NCBI GenBank assembly: GCA_030715135.1
Contig: JAUYVH010000005.1
Coordinates: 62,001 to 126,000 of the forward strand
DNA from: Keguizhuia sedimenti
GTDB taxonomy: Bacteria; Pseudomonadota; Gammaproteobacteria; Burkholderiales; Burkholderiaceae_D
Direction of reading: 5' to 3'
Length of the DNA: 64,000 nt
The notes beneath the pieces were generated by a model. It was not told the origin of the DNA and did no database searches. It was given only the letters and a program-made list of their open reading frames with translations. Of this stretch, positions 17,337-26,501 are shown one piece after another. The translations under genes were made by a program, and so were the position numbers. How positions within the stretch are numbered: position 1 is the stretch's first letter; each line of letters begins with the position of its first letter.

Positions 17337-18821
17337 CTAGCCAAATTTAATAGGAACGAATAAGGTATTGTCGCGGCGCTGGACCAGCAGAACCACTTGC
17401 TTGCTTTCCTTCTCGACCAAGGCGCTCAGCTGATCAACCGTTTCGATCCTGGTTCCATTCGCCGAGAGGATAATGTCGCCAGCCTCGATTCCGGCTTTCG
17501 CGGCCGCGCCGCTGCTCTGCGCGACCATGACGCCGGACGCACGGTTTCCACTGCCCAGCTCTTCCTGTGTCAAGGGACGTACCGCCAGGCCGAGTTTGCC
17601 TTTGTGAGCCAGGGAAGAAGCATCTCTTTTGGATGCAAGCGATTCGGCGGAGGCCGCGAGCTCGGCGCTCAACTCAAGCTTTTTCCCGCTGCGCCAGATT
17701 TCAAGCGGCACCTTCTGGCCAGCTTTGCCAAGCGCGACCATTGCGGAAAGATCACCGGAGTGCACGATCGGTTCGCCGTTATATTTCAGAATGACGTCTC
17801 CGGGCTGAAGTCCAGCCTTTTCCGCGGCGCTTCCCGGCGCGACCGACGAGACAAGTGCGCCGTTCGGGTTGCTGAGCTTGAAGGAATCAGCGAGGCTTTG
17901 GTCCAGTTCCTGTATCGTCACGCCGAGGCGCGGTCGCACGACCTTTCCAGTCGAAACAATCTGATCCTTCACATTCAAGGCGACGTCGATCGGGATTGCA
18001 AACGACACGCCCTGATAGCCCCCGGTGCGGCTGTAGATCTGCGAATTGATGCCGACCACATTGCCGTTCGCATCGAACAGCGGTCCGCCCGAGTTGCCCG
18101 GATTGACGGCCACGTCCGTCTGGATGAAGGGCACATAGCCGTCGCCCGGCAGGCTGCGCGACTTGGCACTGACGATACCGGCCGTTGCGCTTTGCTCCAG
18201 GCCGAAGGGCGAGCCGATCGCCAGCACGTGATCCCCCACCCCCAGCCTGGCCGGATCGCCGATAGCCACGACAGGCAGGTCCTTGGCGTCGATCTTCAGG
18301 ACGGCCACATCGGTCGCCCTGTCGCTGCCCAGCACCTTTGCCTTAAATTCACGCCGGTCATCAAGCTTGACGGTGACTTCTTCTGCATTGTCGATAACAT
18401 GGGCATTGGTCAGAATCAGCCCGTCCTTACTGACGATGAATCCGGAACCCTGGCCGCGTACCGGCATGCCTTGGCCGGGCATCTGGCCGCCGAATCCGGG
18501 GGTGTCGCCGAAATATTTGAAGAACGGATGGTCTTCAAGGCCTTCCGGCAGTCCGGAGGCACTAGCTTTGGATATTCCTTCGGTTGTAATGCCGACAACC
18601 GCCGGGCCGGACTGCTGAACGATCGCCCGGTAATTGGGCACGCTCCCGTTGGCAACAAGCGCGCCCGGCTTGTTTTCGGAATTGCTTACGTTTGGGGTGG
18701 AAGTGCGCGTCCTGGCCGAGTCGCCGAACCATGCAGACGGATGCCAGTCGATGGCACTGGCGGTTCCAGCTGCAACCAGTCCGGAAGAGACAAGAGCGAG
18801 CGACAACAGTTTTAGTTTCAT
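17337..18821 (-). CDS. Do-family serine endoprotease (DegP/DegQ type)
   Basis: This periplasmic trypsin-like protease and chaperone has 494 residues. It has a signal peptide (to about residue 23), the catalytic triad H141 (TNAHVID), D171 (DVAVLKID) and S244 (GNSGGPLFD), and two PDZ domains (about 285-370 and 400-490). The ATG at 18821 is chosen because GAGGAA is seven bases ahead; the ATG two codons earlier touches that site. It degrades or refolds misfolded envelope proteins. It lies 104 bases downstream of a sensor kinase on the same strand, a layout common in Burkholderiales and consistent with envelope-stress control. Confidence 0.92.
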   Translation of the reverse strand: MKLKLLSLALVSSGLVAAGTASAIDWHPSAWFGDSARTRTSTPNVSNSENKPGALVANGSVPNYRAIVQQSGPAVVGITTEGISKASASGLPEGLEDHPFFKYFGDTPGFGGQMPGQGMPVRGQGSGFIVSKDGLILTNAHVIDNAEEVTVKLDDRREFKAKVLGSDRATDVAVLKIDAKDLPVVAIGDPARLGVGDHVLAIGSPFGLEQSATAGIVSAKSRSLPGDGYVPFIQTDVAVNPGNSGGPLFDANGNVVGINSQIYSRTGGYQGVSFAIPIDVALNVKDQIVSTGKVVRPRLGVTIQELDQSLADSFKLSNPNGALVSSVAPGSAAEKAGLQPGDVILKYNGEPIVHSGDLSAMVALGKAGQKVPLEIWRSGKKLELSAELAASAESLASKRDASSLAHKGKLGLAVRPLTQEELGSGNRASGVMVAQSSGAAAKAGIEAGDIILSANGTRIETVDQLSALVEKESKQVVLLVQRRDNTLFVPIKFG

Positions 18822-18925
18822 TACCATTTCCTCTATCAGTGAACGCCGTTTTCCGGCACACGTCGAGAATAGGAAGGCAAAATTAAACCAAAATTAAAGG
18901 ACCGCGAATTAAATTGGACTAGGGT

Positions 18926-20224
18926 TCAGTCAGGGAAGGCGACACTTACCTTCAATCCGCCCAGCGGAGAAGCATCGAGCAATAGGGCGGCATTGTGGCG
19001 TTCTGCGACCTGTTTAACAATTGACAAGCCGAGTCCGCTGCCGCTCTGCTGCTGATCGCCGCCGCGGTAGAACCGGTCGAATACGCGAGCGCGATCCTGC
19101 TCCGGAATGCCGGGACCGGAATCCTCGAAGGTCAGGATCGTCTTGCCAGACTGAGAAGCGATGTGCACGCGAATGACTGCCCTTTCCGGCGAATACCGGA
19201 TCGCATTGTCCAGCAGGTTTCGGATCAGCATCTGCAGGGAAGCCGGTTCGCCGCGAATGAGCGTCTGCTCCGGCGCGTTCAATTCGATGTCGACCTGCCG
19301 CTGCTGCATAAAATCGAACAGCTCGGCGATTGTTTGCCGCACGAGTTCGGCAAGATCCACTCCCTGCATGGGATGGATATCTTCTTCCTCCATCCGTGCG
19401 GCGGTCAGCAGCTGTTCCACCAGACGTGTGGCGCGCTCGATGCCTTGTTTCAGTTGGTTCATCGCCTCGATGCGTTCGGATGCGTCGGTCGCACGCGAGA
19501 GCAACTGTATTTGCAGCGTCAGGGCGGTCAGAGGAGAGCGCAGTTCATGCGCTGCATCGGCGACGAAGGCCTGCTGGCTGGCGAACGCATGATTCAGCCG
19601 GTCCAGCAGGGTATTGAATGCGCTCACCAGGGGCGCAATTTCCGACGGCAGATCTTTCCCGGGAATCGCTTCCAGCAACCGCTCGTCGCGGGAAGCAACC
19701 TCGTTCGCCACTCGTCTGACCGGATTGAGCGCATGCCCAACCAGCCACCAGATCAGTGCTGCCATGATCGGCACGAATGCCAGCAGCGGAGTGAGGCTGC
19801 GCAGCGCAGCGGATGCAGCAAGACCCTGGCGCAATTCAAACGGCTGCGCGACCTGGATAATCCGATCACCCTCCAGCAAACTGTAGACGCGCCAGCGCCT
19901 GGTTGCGCCAGCCATGTCGGCATAGCCGAGCGGCGCTTTGGTTGGGATGGGATTGTCGGGATGGGATAAATAGAGAATGTTGCCGTTTGCAGTCCATATC
20001 TGAATGACGACATTGAGTTCCTCGCCCCTTCTTGCATCGTCGCGTGCCGGCGGCTGTATCCAGCCAGTGTCTCGCAGCGAGAGAGCAATTTGCTTTAACT
20101 GGTAATCGAACAATGCCTGGTTTTCGTTCAAAGTATGGCGATAAGTGACCAGGCCGATGGCGAAGGCGGTGGCCAGGGCTGCCACCGACAGGCCGATCGA
20201 CAGCTTGGTCCGGATCGAGGTCAT
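18926..20224 (-). CDS. Sensor histidine kinase (QseC/PmrB-like)
   Basis: This membrane kinase has 432 residues. Membrane segments lie at about 8-28 and 143-163, and a periplasmic sensor of about 110 residues lies between them. HAMP follows, then the H-box with H226 in FVADAAHELRSPLTALTLQ. The N-box is RNLLDNAIRYSP, and the G-boxes are DSGPGIPEQD and GSGLGLSIVKQVA. It pairs with the response regulator just upstream, whose stop it overlaps by four bases (ATGA). Its position between that regulator and the Do protease suggests an envelope-linked signal, which is inference. Confidence 0.92.
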   Translation of the reverse strand: MTSIRTKLSIGLSVAALATAFAIGLVTYRHTLNENQALFDYQLKQIALSLRDTGWIQPPARDDARRGEELNVVIQIWTANGNILYLSHPDNPIPTKAPLGYADMAGATRRWRVYSLLEGDRIIQVAQPFELRQGLAASAALRSLTPLLAFVPIMAALIWWLVGHALNPVRRVANEVASRDERLLEAIPGKDLPSEIAPLVSAFNTLLDRLNHAFASQQAFVADAAHELRSPLTALTLQIQLLSRATDASERIEAMNQLKQGIERATRLVEQLLTAARMEEEDIHPMQGVDLAELVRQTIAELFDFMQQRQVDIELNAPEQTLIRGEPASLQMLIRNLLDNAIRYSPERAVIRVHIASQSGKTILTFEDSGPGIPEQDRARVFDRFYRGGDQQQSGSGLGLSIVKQVAERHNAALLLDASPLGGLKVSVAFPD

Positions 20225-20892
20225 GCCGTCATGGATGGCTTGGGCACGAAATAGCCCACGCCGCGCACGTTTTGAATGAAATCTGAGCCGAGCTTGCGAC
20301 GTATCGAGTGGATATAGACCTCGACAGTGTTGCTTTCCACATCCTCGCCCCAGCCGTACATTCGATCTTGCAGCTGAGCGCGCGACAGAATCATTCCGGG
20401 GCGGAGCATCAATGCTTCGACGATTGCGTACTCGCGTGCGGAAAGAAGGATCGGCTCGCCATGCAGCGTGACTTCTCTTCTGGCCGGATTGAGACGCACC
20501 CCCATGATTTCGACTTCGGGATCGGCATGGCCGGCACCACGTCGCAATGCGGAGCGTATGCGTGCCGCCAGTTCGTCCAGGTCGAAGGGCTTGACCACAT
20601 AATCGTCCGCGCCTGCGTCGAGACCATTGATGCGGTCGTCGACGCTGTCGCGTGCCGTGATGATAATCACCGGAACAGTCTTTTGCCTGACGCGCAGGCG
20701 GCGCAGTACCTCGATGCCGTCTTTTCCCGGAAGTCCCAAATCCAGCAGCACGAGATCGAAATGCTCTGTCTTAAGGACGGTATCCGCCAGTTCGCCGTTC
20801 CTCACCCAGTCGACCGCGTAACCGACTCGCCGCAGCGATGTATGCACGCTTTCGCCGATCATGGCGTCATCTTCGATCAACAGGAGGCGCAT
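20221..20892 (-). CDS. OmpR/QseB-type response regulator
   Basis: This 223-residue regulator has a receiver domain (D8, D9, D51, K101 in DDYVVKPFDLDELAARI) and an OmpR-type winged helix ending FIQNVRGVGYFVPKP. It is the partner of the overlapping kinase gene. It is a distinct paralogue of the regulator at 3394; the two share the family but differ throughout. It probably controls its own operon and possibly the downstream protease. Its DNA target was not identified. Confidence 0.92.
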   Translation of the reverse strand: MRLLLIEDDAMIGESVHTSLRRVGYAVDWVRNGELADTVLKTEHFDLVLLDLGLPGKDGIEVLRRLRVRQKTVPVIIITARDSVDDRINGLDAGADDYVVKPFDLDELAARIRSALRRGAGHADPEVEIMGVRLNPARREVTLHGEPILLSAREYAIVEALMLRPGMILSRAQLQDRMYGWGEDVESNTVEVYIHSIRRKLGSDFIQNVRGVGYFVPKPSMTA

Positions 20893-20994
20893 GCTTTACC
20901 CCTTAAAAAAGTTGGCGCAGACGGCACTTCCATCCCGACCGCCGTAAGCCGAACCCGGGAATGCAGTATGCAATCATCCGACAAGATTGTTTCT

Positions 20995-21651
20995 TTACTT
21001 GTTATTTTTCGGAGCATTTGCGGAAGCTGCATTATTCCGCATGGTCTTTTTGGCGCATTCAACTTTCAATGATTTTATTTCGTCAAATCCTTTCAATGCA
21101 TTATTAATGTCGATCTTTTGGCCTGCACGCGCGGCCAACAGTAAATCGCGGTAATTATTATTGTCATAAATAAAAACCCTGGCAGCCGGACCGACTAAAA
21201 GGCTGCTGATCCGATCTTTCCAATCGATATCAAATACGCCGGCGCCTGCCGCATCGGCAATGCCGATTGGCCCGTAGATGGTAACCGAGTCTCCTTTCAA
21301 TCCATCTTCATCATATAACTTCGCCCAGCAGCCCCGGACGATAGGGACGTCGCCGTCGGCCGATGCCGGCGGGGTAATCACATAGGTAACTTCCGGGTTT
21401 CCTGGAAGCAGCGCGTTGTGGGGAAGCTGGCCAACTTTTTTCACCTTCCGTGAATCCTCAGGTGTGGCGGAAACGTCAGCAGACACTGGCGCGCCCGGTA
21501 TGGCGGGCGTTGCCATGCCGCCTTGATCTTTGGAAAAGTGATCTGATGAGACGTCCTGCCCCTTACGGTCAGGTTGTGCAGTTGCTGAAAATGTCGCAAA
21601 GAAAAAAAGAACGGCGGCAACGAGGGAAAAGGATTTAATCAGGGTATTCAT
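20995..21651 (-). CDS. Secreted beta/gamma-crystallin-like protein
   Basis: This 218-residue exported protein has a signal peptide (MNTLIKSFSLVAAVLFFFATFSATAQ). A disordered, proline-rich linker follows (about 30-80). A domain from about 105 reads GCWAKLYDEDGLKGDSVTIYGP and then WKDRISSLLVGPAARVFIYDNNNYRD, resembling paired beta/gamma-crystallin Greek-key motifs with the D/N-x-x-S calcium-type element. ATG at 21651 is chosen because it starts the signal peptide and has GGAAAG upstream. It is upstream of and collinear with the response regulator, so it may be a target of that system. Confidence 0.65.
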   Translation of the reverse strand: MNTLIKSFSLVAAVLFFFATFSATAQPDRKGQDVSSDHFSKDQGGMATPAIPGAPVSADVSATPEDSRKVKKVGQLPHNALLPGNPEVTYVITPPASADGDVPIVRGCWAKLYDEDGLKGDSVTIYGPIGIADAAGAGVFDIDWKDRISSLLVGPAARVFIYDNNNYRDLLLAARAGQKIDINNALKGFDEIKSLKVECAKKTMRNNAASANAPKNNK

Positions 21652-22274
21652 AAGCTTTCCACTTTCTCTATCATCAGGTTGTTTTCCAAGGGGCGAAACG
21701 CTTAAGGGAAGACGCACTAAATACATACAAGTTTAATGCCATCATTTTTCTCTGTTGCTGTTAAACACAATAGTTCTGATCCAACCAGTCGCACACCTTC
21801 CGGTGCTGACCACAGATCCGTAGCAACGCTGCTATTGAGCAATAACAGCCCGTAGGAGCCTCCCATTCAAACATTTCATTTGCAACGAAGGCTCCTGCAT
21901 GGCTTGGAACATCGGATTTTCATCAAGATCTTGGAAGCGCACTACTCCTGCCGTAATGATCGCCCCCGAAATTAGGCGCGGTGCGTTTACCGTGACAGCA
22001 ATTTGCGAAATATCTTCAGGTTTCTCAGCGTCCGCTATGGATCAGAGGCCGTCATGCTATTTCGATGGTCTTTACTAAGAATCTGCCGTTGTGCAACACC
22101 TTTTGCCCTTTCATCGCCTTTCAACACCTTTCACCCATCACCAGGGCTAGCCTAAGCTTTAGGCCTTTAGTGTGTTGCACTTTTGAGTTACAGCCGCTCA
22201 TTTTTGCTGCGGCGATCCTTTGGTGCGCCGGCCATGGTTACAATTCAGGCCATTGTCTGCAAATTTGGAAGAAC
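21652..22274. other. Divergent intergenic region with two hairpins
   Basis: This 623-base region lies between the crystallin-like gene and the secreted protein at 22275. Two inverted repeats are clear: 21828-21849 (GCTGCTATTG / CAATAACAGC, one mismatch) and 21854-21896 (AGGAGCCT / AGGCTCCT, exact). They could mark a terminator pair or a small RNA. An open frame from 22065 joins the next gene but has no coding character before 22275. Confidence 0.5.
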
Positions 22275-22691
22275 ATGAGATTCCACTCGAATAGATTTTC
22301 AATAGCGCTAAGCACCGCTATGTTGATGATGGCAGGGACAGTTTGCGCCGCACCCAAACTGCATTGTCATATCGAGCAGGCAGATACCGTCAAGGAATTG
22401 CGGTTCAGTACTGTCAGCAATCCGTATGCTGTTGCGCCGACTGACATTAACAAGCGTTTCCGCTTCAAGGCTGTCGTGGTCGGTGATGAAACCACGATCC
22501 AACACATCAGTCTCTATACCTATTACATTACATCGGGCCAACCGGTCCTTATGCATGAAGTGAAGTACCTCCATCCTGAAATTCAGAAGAGCAGCCATGA
22601 CAAAAGTCTGACCGGTATCGTGTACCTTTACTCACCGGTGCTGGGACGCGAGATGAAATACGACTGCGCACTGCGTCGGGAGGAACAATGA
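22275..22691 (+). CDS. Secreted hypothetical protein coupled to CapA
   Basis: This 138-residue exported protein has a signal peptide (MRFHSNRFSIALSTAMLMMAGTVCAA) and a small beta-rich body with two cysteines (KLHCHIE and YDCALRREE) likely to form a disulfide. The ATG at 22275 is preceded by GGAAGA. The stop overlaps the ATG of the CapA-like gene (ATGA), so the two are made together and may act together in the envelope. No domain was recognised. Confidence 0.75.
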   Translation: MRFHSNRFSIALSTAMLMMAGTVCAAPKLHCHIEQADTVKELRFSTVSNPYAVAPTDINKRFRFKAVVVGDETTIQHISLYTYYITSGQPVLMHEVKYLHPEIQKSSHDKSLTGIVYLYSPVLGREMKYDCALRREEQ

Positions 22692-23671
22692 ACCTGATTT
22701 CAAGCATGCTCGTGCTGCTGTGCCTGACCGTTCATTCCTCTGTATGGGCTCAAAGTGTGGAACCCGATGAATCTGTATCGCTCGTATTTGTTGGCGACAT
22801 CATGCTGGCCGATACGCCCGGCAAAGTGATCAAACGAGGACAAGACCCTTTTTCTGCCTTCGCTGACATCTTTAAATCCGCTGATATCCGAGTTGGCAAT
22901 CTCGAATGCGTTGTGGCAACGACAGGGACGCCAGAAGAAGGCAAACCGTACACCTTTCGGGCGCATCCGCGCAGCCTGAAATATCTGAAGCGCCATTTCG
23001 ATGCCGTAAGCCTGGCAAATAACCATTCCGGGGACTTTGGTCCGGAAGCATTCGCAGAAATGCTGGGCTTGCTGAAGAGGGAAAAGATTGCATATTTTGG
23101 CGGAGGTGCCGATCTCTCCGAAGCGCATGCTCCCTTGATTATCGAACGTAAGGGGCTGCGCATTGCGCTGCTCGGTTATAACGAATTCTTTCCACGCAGC
23201 TTCGAGGCCGATGCAGACAAGCCCGGCATCGCCTGGAGCGAAGATGAACAGGTTCGTTACGACATTATCGCCGCGCGCAAGAATTACCGCGCCGACCTGG
23301 TAATTCCGTTCATGCATTGGGGCTTGGAGCATGAACCGAGATCGAGCACGCGGCAGCGCACCCTGGCGCGCCTGATGATCGACGCAGGGGCCGATGCGGT
23401 AGTAGGCGGACATCCCCATGTGACCCAGGATATCGAGCAATACAAGGACAAGCCCATTATTTACAGCCTGGGCAATTTCGTATTCGACGGTTTTTCCGAT
23501 ATCGAAAATAATACCGGATGGCTGCTGCGCATGGAACTGGACCCAAAGGGGGTCCAGAGCTGGCGTATCGCGATTGCAAAGATCGACCGGGAAGGCGTGC
23601 CCACGCCTGCAAGGAACAAGCCTCAGACGTGCTGGGCCCGTGGCACCGTCGAAGCCGCCCCATGTAAATGA
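22688..23671 (+). CDS. CapA family protein (poly-gamma-glutamate-type)
   Basis: This 327-residue protein has a signal peptide (MNLISSMLVLLCLTVHSSVWA) and the metallophosphatase-like CapA fold. Characteristic blocks are LVFVGDIMLADTPG, VGNLECVVATTG, VSLANNHSGDFG, VIPFMHWGLEHE, VVGGHPHVTQDIE and YSLGNFVFDGF. CapA proteins take part in poly-gamma-glutamate capsule formation in Bacillus. In proteobacteria without capBC, as here, the substrate is unclear. Translation is coupled to the small secreted protein upstream. No polymer synthase is adjacent, so a capsule role should not be assumed. Confidence 0.88.
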   Translation: MNLISSMLVLLCLTVHSSVWAQSVEPDESVSLVFVGDIMLADTPGKVIKRGQDPFSAFADIFKSADIRVGNLECVVATTGTPEEGKPYTFRAHPRSLKYLKRHFDAVSLANNHSGDFGPEAFAEMLGLLKREKIAYFGGGADLSEAHAPLIIERKGLRIALLGYNEFFPRSFEADADKPGIAWSEDEQVRYDIIAARKNYRADLVIPFMHWGLEHEPRSSTRQRTLARLMIDAGADAVVGGHPHVTQDIEQYKDKPIIYSLGNFVFDGFSDIENNTGWLLRMELDPKGVQSWRIAIAKIDREGVPTPARNKPQTCWARGTVEAAPCK

Positions 23672-23902
23672 TCTGATACGGGCAGTGAGGAAGGCCCGCG
23701 GACAGTAAGCGAAACGACCGCCAAATGTCCCGTCCGGAATTGAGGGACAGATCAACCTGCAATGGCACTACACATTCATCAATCGCGACAATGACGCCTG
23801 CGAATGCGAGGGCACTTCACGCCCACCATCTTGTTAGGATTGTGGCAGTGGCACCGGTTCATATCCGTACACACCAGGGCGTTAGCGCCATGAGAGCCGC
23901 TA

Positions 23903-24037
23903 TCAATAGTGACCGTTATAATTCTTCAGGTCGAGATACCACTTGCCTAATGAATCGCAGACCTTGCCAAATGCTGTAGCACGTTCTGATGCTACTTTAA
24001 CTAATGCTTGCGCTTGCTTACTCAGGGCTTCAGACAT
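23903..24037 (-). CDS. Short open frame, hypothetical
   Basis: A 44-residue frame starts MSEALSKQAQALVKVASERA and ends KWYLDLKNYNGHY. The composition is protein-like (helical, then aromatic) and AAGG lies about ten bases upstream. It sits in a decayed region and may be a surviving gene fragment. I do not recognise it. Confidence 0.3.
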   Translation of the reverse strand: MSEALSKQAQALVKVASERATAFGKVCDSLGKWYLDLKNYNGHY

Positions 24038-24166
24038 AATGATGGCCTTTCTTTTCTCACACTACGATATAGAAAGTGTAGGAAACCAGTCTTCATAATT
24101 CCAATTTATATCTGTGATGTGCGCTATTCATTAAACAAATTTCTTTGCGCTTTACCTTCCTTCTCT

Positions 24167-24289
24167 CTATAGTTTTTCCGGCAAATATTTCACCGGACCG
24201 GTACCGATGACATGGACGGTCTGGGTGCCTTCATGTAGTTCACCGCCACCTTCCACGCTGCATCGAAAATGATGCCCCGGATCCAGGCA
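24167..24289 (-). pseudogene. C-terminal gene remnant
   Basis: The minus strand reads GHHFRCSVEGGGELHEG then TQTVHVIGTGPVKYLPEKL and a stop at 24167. This is clearly protein-like but has no start. The open frame ends at the edge of repeat copy B (24287), as if an element had inserted there and removed the 5' part. The family was not recognised. Confidence 0.45.
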
Positions 24290-24420
24290 CTAGTCATTCG
24301 TTACCCGAACCAGTACCGTTAATTCTTCAGAGATTGATCCGCATTACGTATGACTGCGCTTCAACTATGACTTGGAGAATGTTGCCGTGAAACTTATTTA
24401 ACAGAATCCGCCAGTAGCCG
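24287..24420. repeat. Dispersed repeat, copy B
   Basis: This is the second copy of the repeat at 17086-17219, in the same orientation, beginning GCACTAGTCATTCGTTA. It keeps a degraded form of the inverted end (TTTAACAGAATCCG). The matching left end of the element is absent; the gene remnant at 24167-24289 abuts it instead. Confidence 0.7.
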
Positions 24421-24532
24421 GCATCGGTGTTGTACCGTGTTTAACTGTTAATTGGCATTTTGCAATATCTGATAAGTTGGAATTGTTTATCGAGGTGACC
24501 GCTAAATGAGGCAAGAAGAAACACAATCCTAG

Positions 24533-25164
24533 TTCAACGCACAATTGCACCGCCCCAAGGAGCCGGGCAGCGGCGCTTCATGGGGTTTCGTAGTTCTGCC
24601 TACAGAAGTGAGCGCGAAGCTGCCGAGGCGTGGTCGCACCACAGTAGATGGGACCATTAACGGTCAGGGCTTCAGGGCCATGCTCGAACCGGATGGCAAA
24701 AAAGTCACTGGCTGCGGATCGATAAAGCACTATTTGAAGCGGCAGACATAGTAGCTCTGGGCGACATCGCACAGTTTGAAATTATGCCCGTGGAGCTGGA
24801 GCCTGAACCGGACGTGCCCGCAGACCTACGTGAGGCTTTAGAAGCCTCCCCGGAATCTCGGACCACTTGGAACGGCACCACTACGATTGCTCGCCTCGGC
24901 TGGATTCATTGGATTGCTTCTGCCAAGCAGGAAAAAACGCGCAAGAAGCGGATCAATGACGCTTGCGAGATGCTTGCATTGGGAGAAAAGAGAGTTTGCT
25001 GTTTTGATCCATCGGGTTACTACAGCAAAGCTTTCAGTACACCGCAGATTGCAGATGAGTACATCAGGATGCGGTACAAGACAGGTCTGGCGAATCGCCT
25101 GGGAAAGTTTGGTACTGCAGCCGTTTTCCTTCCCAAGGATAACTGCGGCTTCCAAGGCCATTAA
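24533..25164 (+). pseudogene. Frameshifted YdeI/OmdA-type (DUF1905) gene
   Basis: The first part (FNAQLHRPKEPGSGASWGFV and on to FRAMLEPDGKK) is the DUF1905 domain. After a run of six A near 24699 the frame changes, and the rest continues in another frame: SHWLRIDKALFEAADIVALG, then WIHWIASAKQEKTRKKRIND, which is the OmdA (YdeI) C-terminal domain. A TAG stop stands directly before the first conserved residues and no start codon is in place. The gene is therefore doubly broken. Intact homologues are small proteins of about 190 residues and unclear function. Confidence 0.8.
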
Positions 25165-25306
25165 GCTCCGTATTAAACCTCTGTTATAGGTCGGAAGTAG
25201 ACATTCGTCGCGCAAGCCTCATCCAGATAAACATGCATTCCTCTTTAATAGAAGCAGGTTTTTCTTTTCTCTGGATTTATCCGGAGAGATCGGGAGCACT
25301 AATTAA

Positions 25307-25334
25307 GTCATCCCAATTGAAAAATTGGGATGAC
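25307..25334. terminator. Strong hairpin downstream of cydB
   Basis: GTCATCCCAATT and AATTGGGATGAC form a perfect 12-base stem with a GAAA tetraloop. It lies about 85 bases beyond the cydB stop. The flank on the minus-strand side is AT-rich without a long T-run. It may end or protect the cydAB transcript. Confidence 0.6.
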
Positions 25335-25418
25335 AGTTGCACTCACTTTGGCACACGACGCAAACATATACCGCACTTATCCGCCGGAATAACTCAAGTA
25401 AGCTAAAGTCTCGTTTTC

Positions 25419-26429
25419 CTATAGGTGGTGATACCCGATATCCGAGCGTACCTTCCCACGAAATACCCAGTATGACCAGAAGACGTACAAGAGGATCACC
25501 GGCAGCAGGAACATGGTTCCGACAATCAGGAACTGCTGGGACATCGGAGCAGTGGCGGCATCCCACAAGGTGACGGAAGGCGGCGCGACATAGGGCCACA
25601 GCGAAATGATCAAGCCGATGAAGGAGATGAAGAACAGACCCATGGCGCAGAGGAAGGGCAAAACTTCCCTTTCCTTGCGCAAGGAATACCACAACAGCCA
25701 GGCGATGGCCGCAGTCAGAATCGGCACCGGGGAAAAATAGAAAATATTCGGCATGCTGAGCCAGCGGTCGGCGATGCGTGCATCGACCATCGGCGTCCAG
25801 ATGCTGACCATGGCAATGAAGAGCAAAATGCCGACCAGGGTAATGTTGGCCGCGCGCCGGGCCCACTGCTGCAGGTCGCCCTGCGTTTTCATGTACAGCC
25901 AGGTCGCTCCCAGAAGACTGTAGCCCACCACCAGGCCAAGTCCTGTCAGGAGCGGAAAAGGCGCAATCCAGTCCCAGCTCGTGCCGGAGAACGAACGGCC
26001 TTCGACGGGGAAGCCTTCAATGAAATTGCCAAGCACCACGCCCTGCGCGAGCGTCGCCAGCAGCGAACCGTAACTGAAGGCCCGGTCCCATATCCATTTT
26101 CGTGCGTTCGGCACATCGCGGAACTCGAATGCGACGCCGCGAAACAGCAATCCCAGCAACATCACAAGAATCGGAAAATACACGGCCGGTATGATGATCG
26201 CGAAGGCCAGAGGGAACACCGCAAGCAGTCCTCCGCCGCCGAGTATCAGCCAGGTTTCATTGAAGTCCCAGATCGGCGCGACCGACGCGACCATCAGATC
26301 GCGATCCTCCTGCGGCTTGCGGAACAGGAATAGAATGCCCACGCCCAAGTCGAAGCCGTCCAGCAGTACATACATCAATACCGCAATGGCAAGGATCACT
26401 GCCCATAATGGTACGAGGTCAAGGGACAT
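25419..26429 (-). CDS. cydB: Cytochrome bd-type quinol oxidase subunit II
   Basis: Subunit II of a cytochrome bd-family oxidase has 336 residues and eight or nine membrane segments. It opens with VPLWAVILAIAVLMYVLLDGFDLGVGILF and contains WDFNETWLILGGGGLLAVFP, which is diagnostic for CydB. The enzyme reduces O2 with quinol and releases little proton motive force. The gene follows cydA by about 70 bases on the same strand. No CydX or CydDC is visible nearby. The CydA partner is of the short Q-loop, CioA-like kind, so the pair could also be called cioAB. Confidence 0.95.
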   Translation of the reverse strand: MSLDLVPLWAVILAIAVLMYVLLDGFDLGVGILFLFRKPQEDRDLMVASVAPIWDFNETWLILGGGGLLAVFPLAFAIIIPAVYFPILVMLLGLLFRGVAFEFRDVPNARKWIWDRAFSYGSLLATLAQGVVLGNFIEGFPVEGRSFSGTSWDWIAPFPLLTGLGLVVGYSLLGATWLYMKTQGDLQQWARRAANITLVGILLFIAMVSIWTPMVDARIADRWLSMPNIFYFSPVPILTAAIAWLLWYSLRKEREVLPFLCAMGLFFISFIGLIISLWPYVAPPSVTLWDAATAPMSQQFLIVGTMFLLPVILLYVFWSYWVFRGKVRSDIGYHHL

Positions 26430-26501
26430 CGGGAGCTCCTGTACAAGTAGTCAAGGCAATAACGTTATTCCCTACATCTCAGAATGGAACTGCAACGCTT
26501 G

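Noticed and set aside
17397..18815. A 472-codon open frame on the plus strand
   Set aside because: Antisense to the Do protease with its complete catalytic triad; composition is shadow-like.
22688..23671. CapA gene as evidence of a poly-gamma-glutamate capsule locus
   Set aside because: No CapB/CapC/PgsBC synthase or ligase is nearby; CapA-fold proteins are widespread without a capsule.
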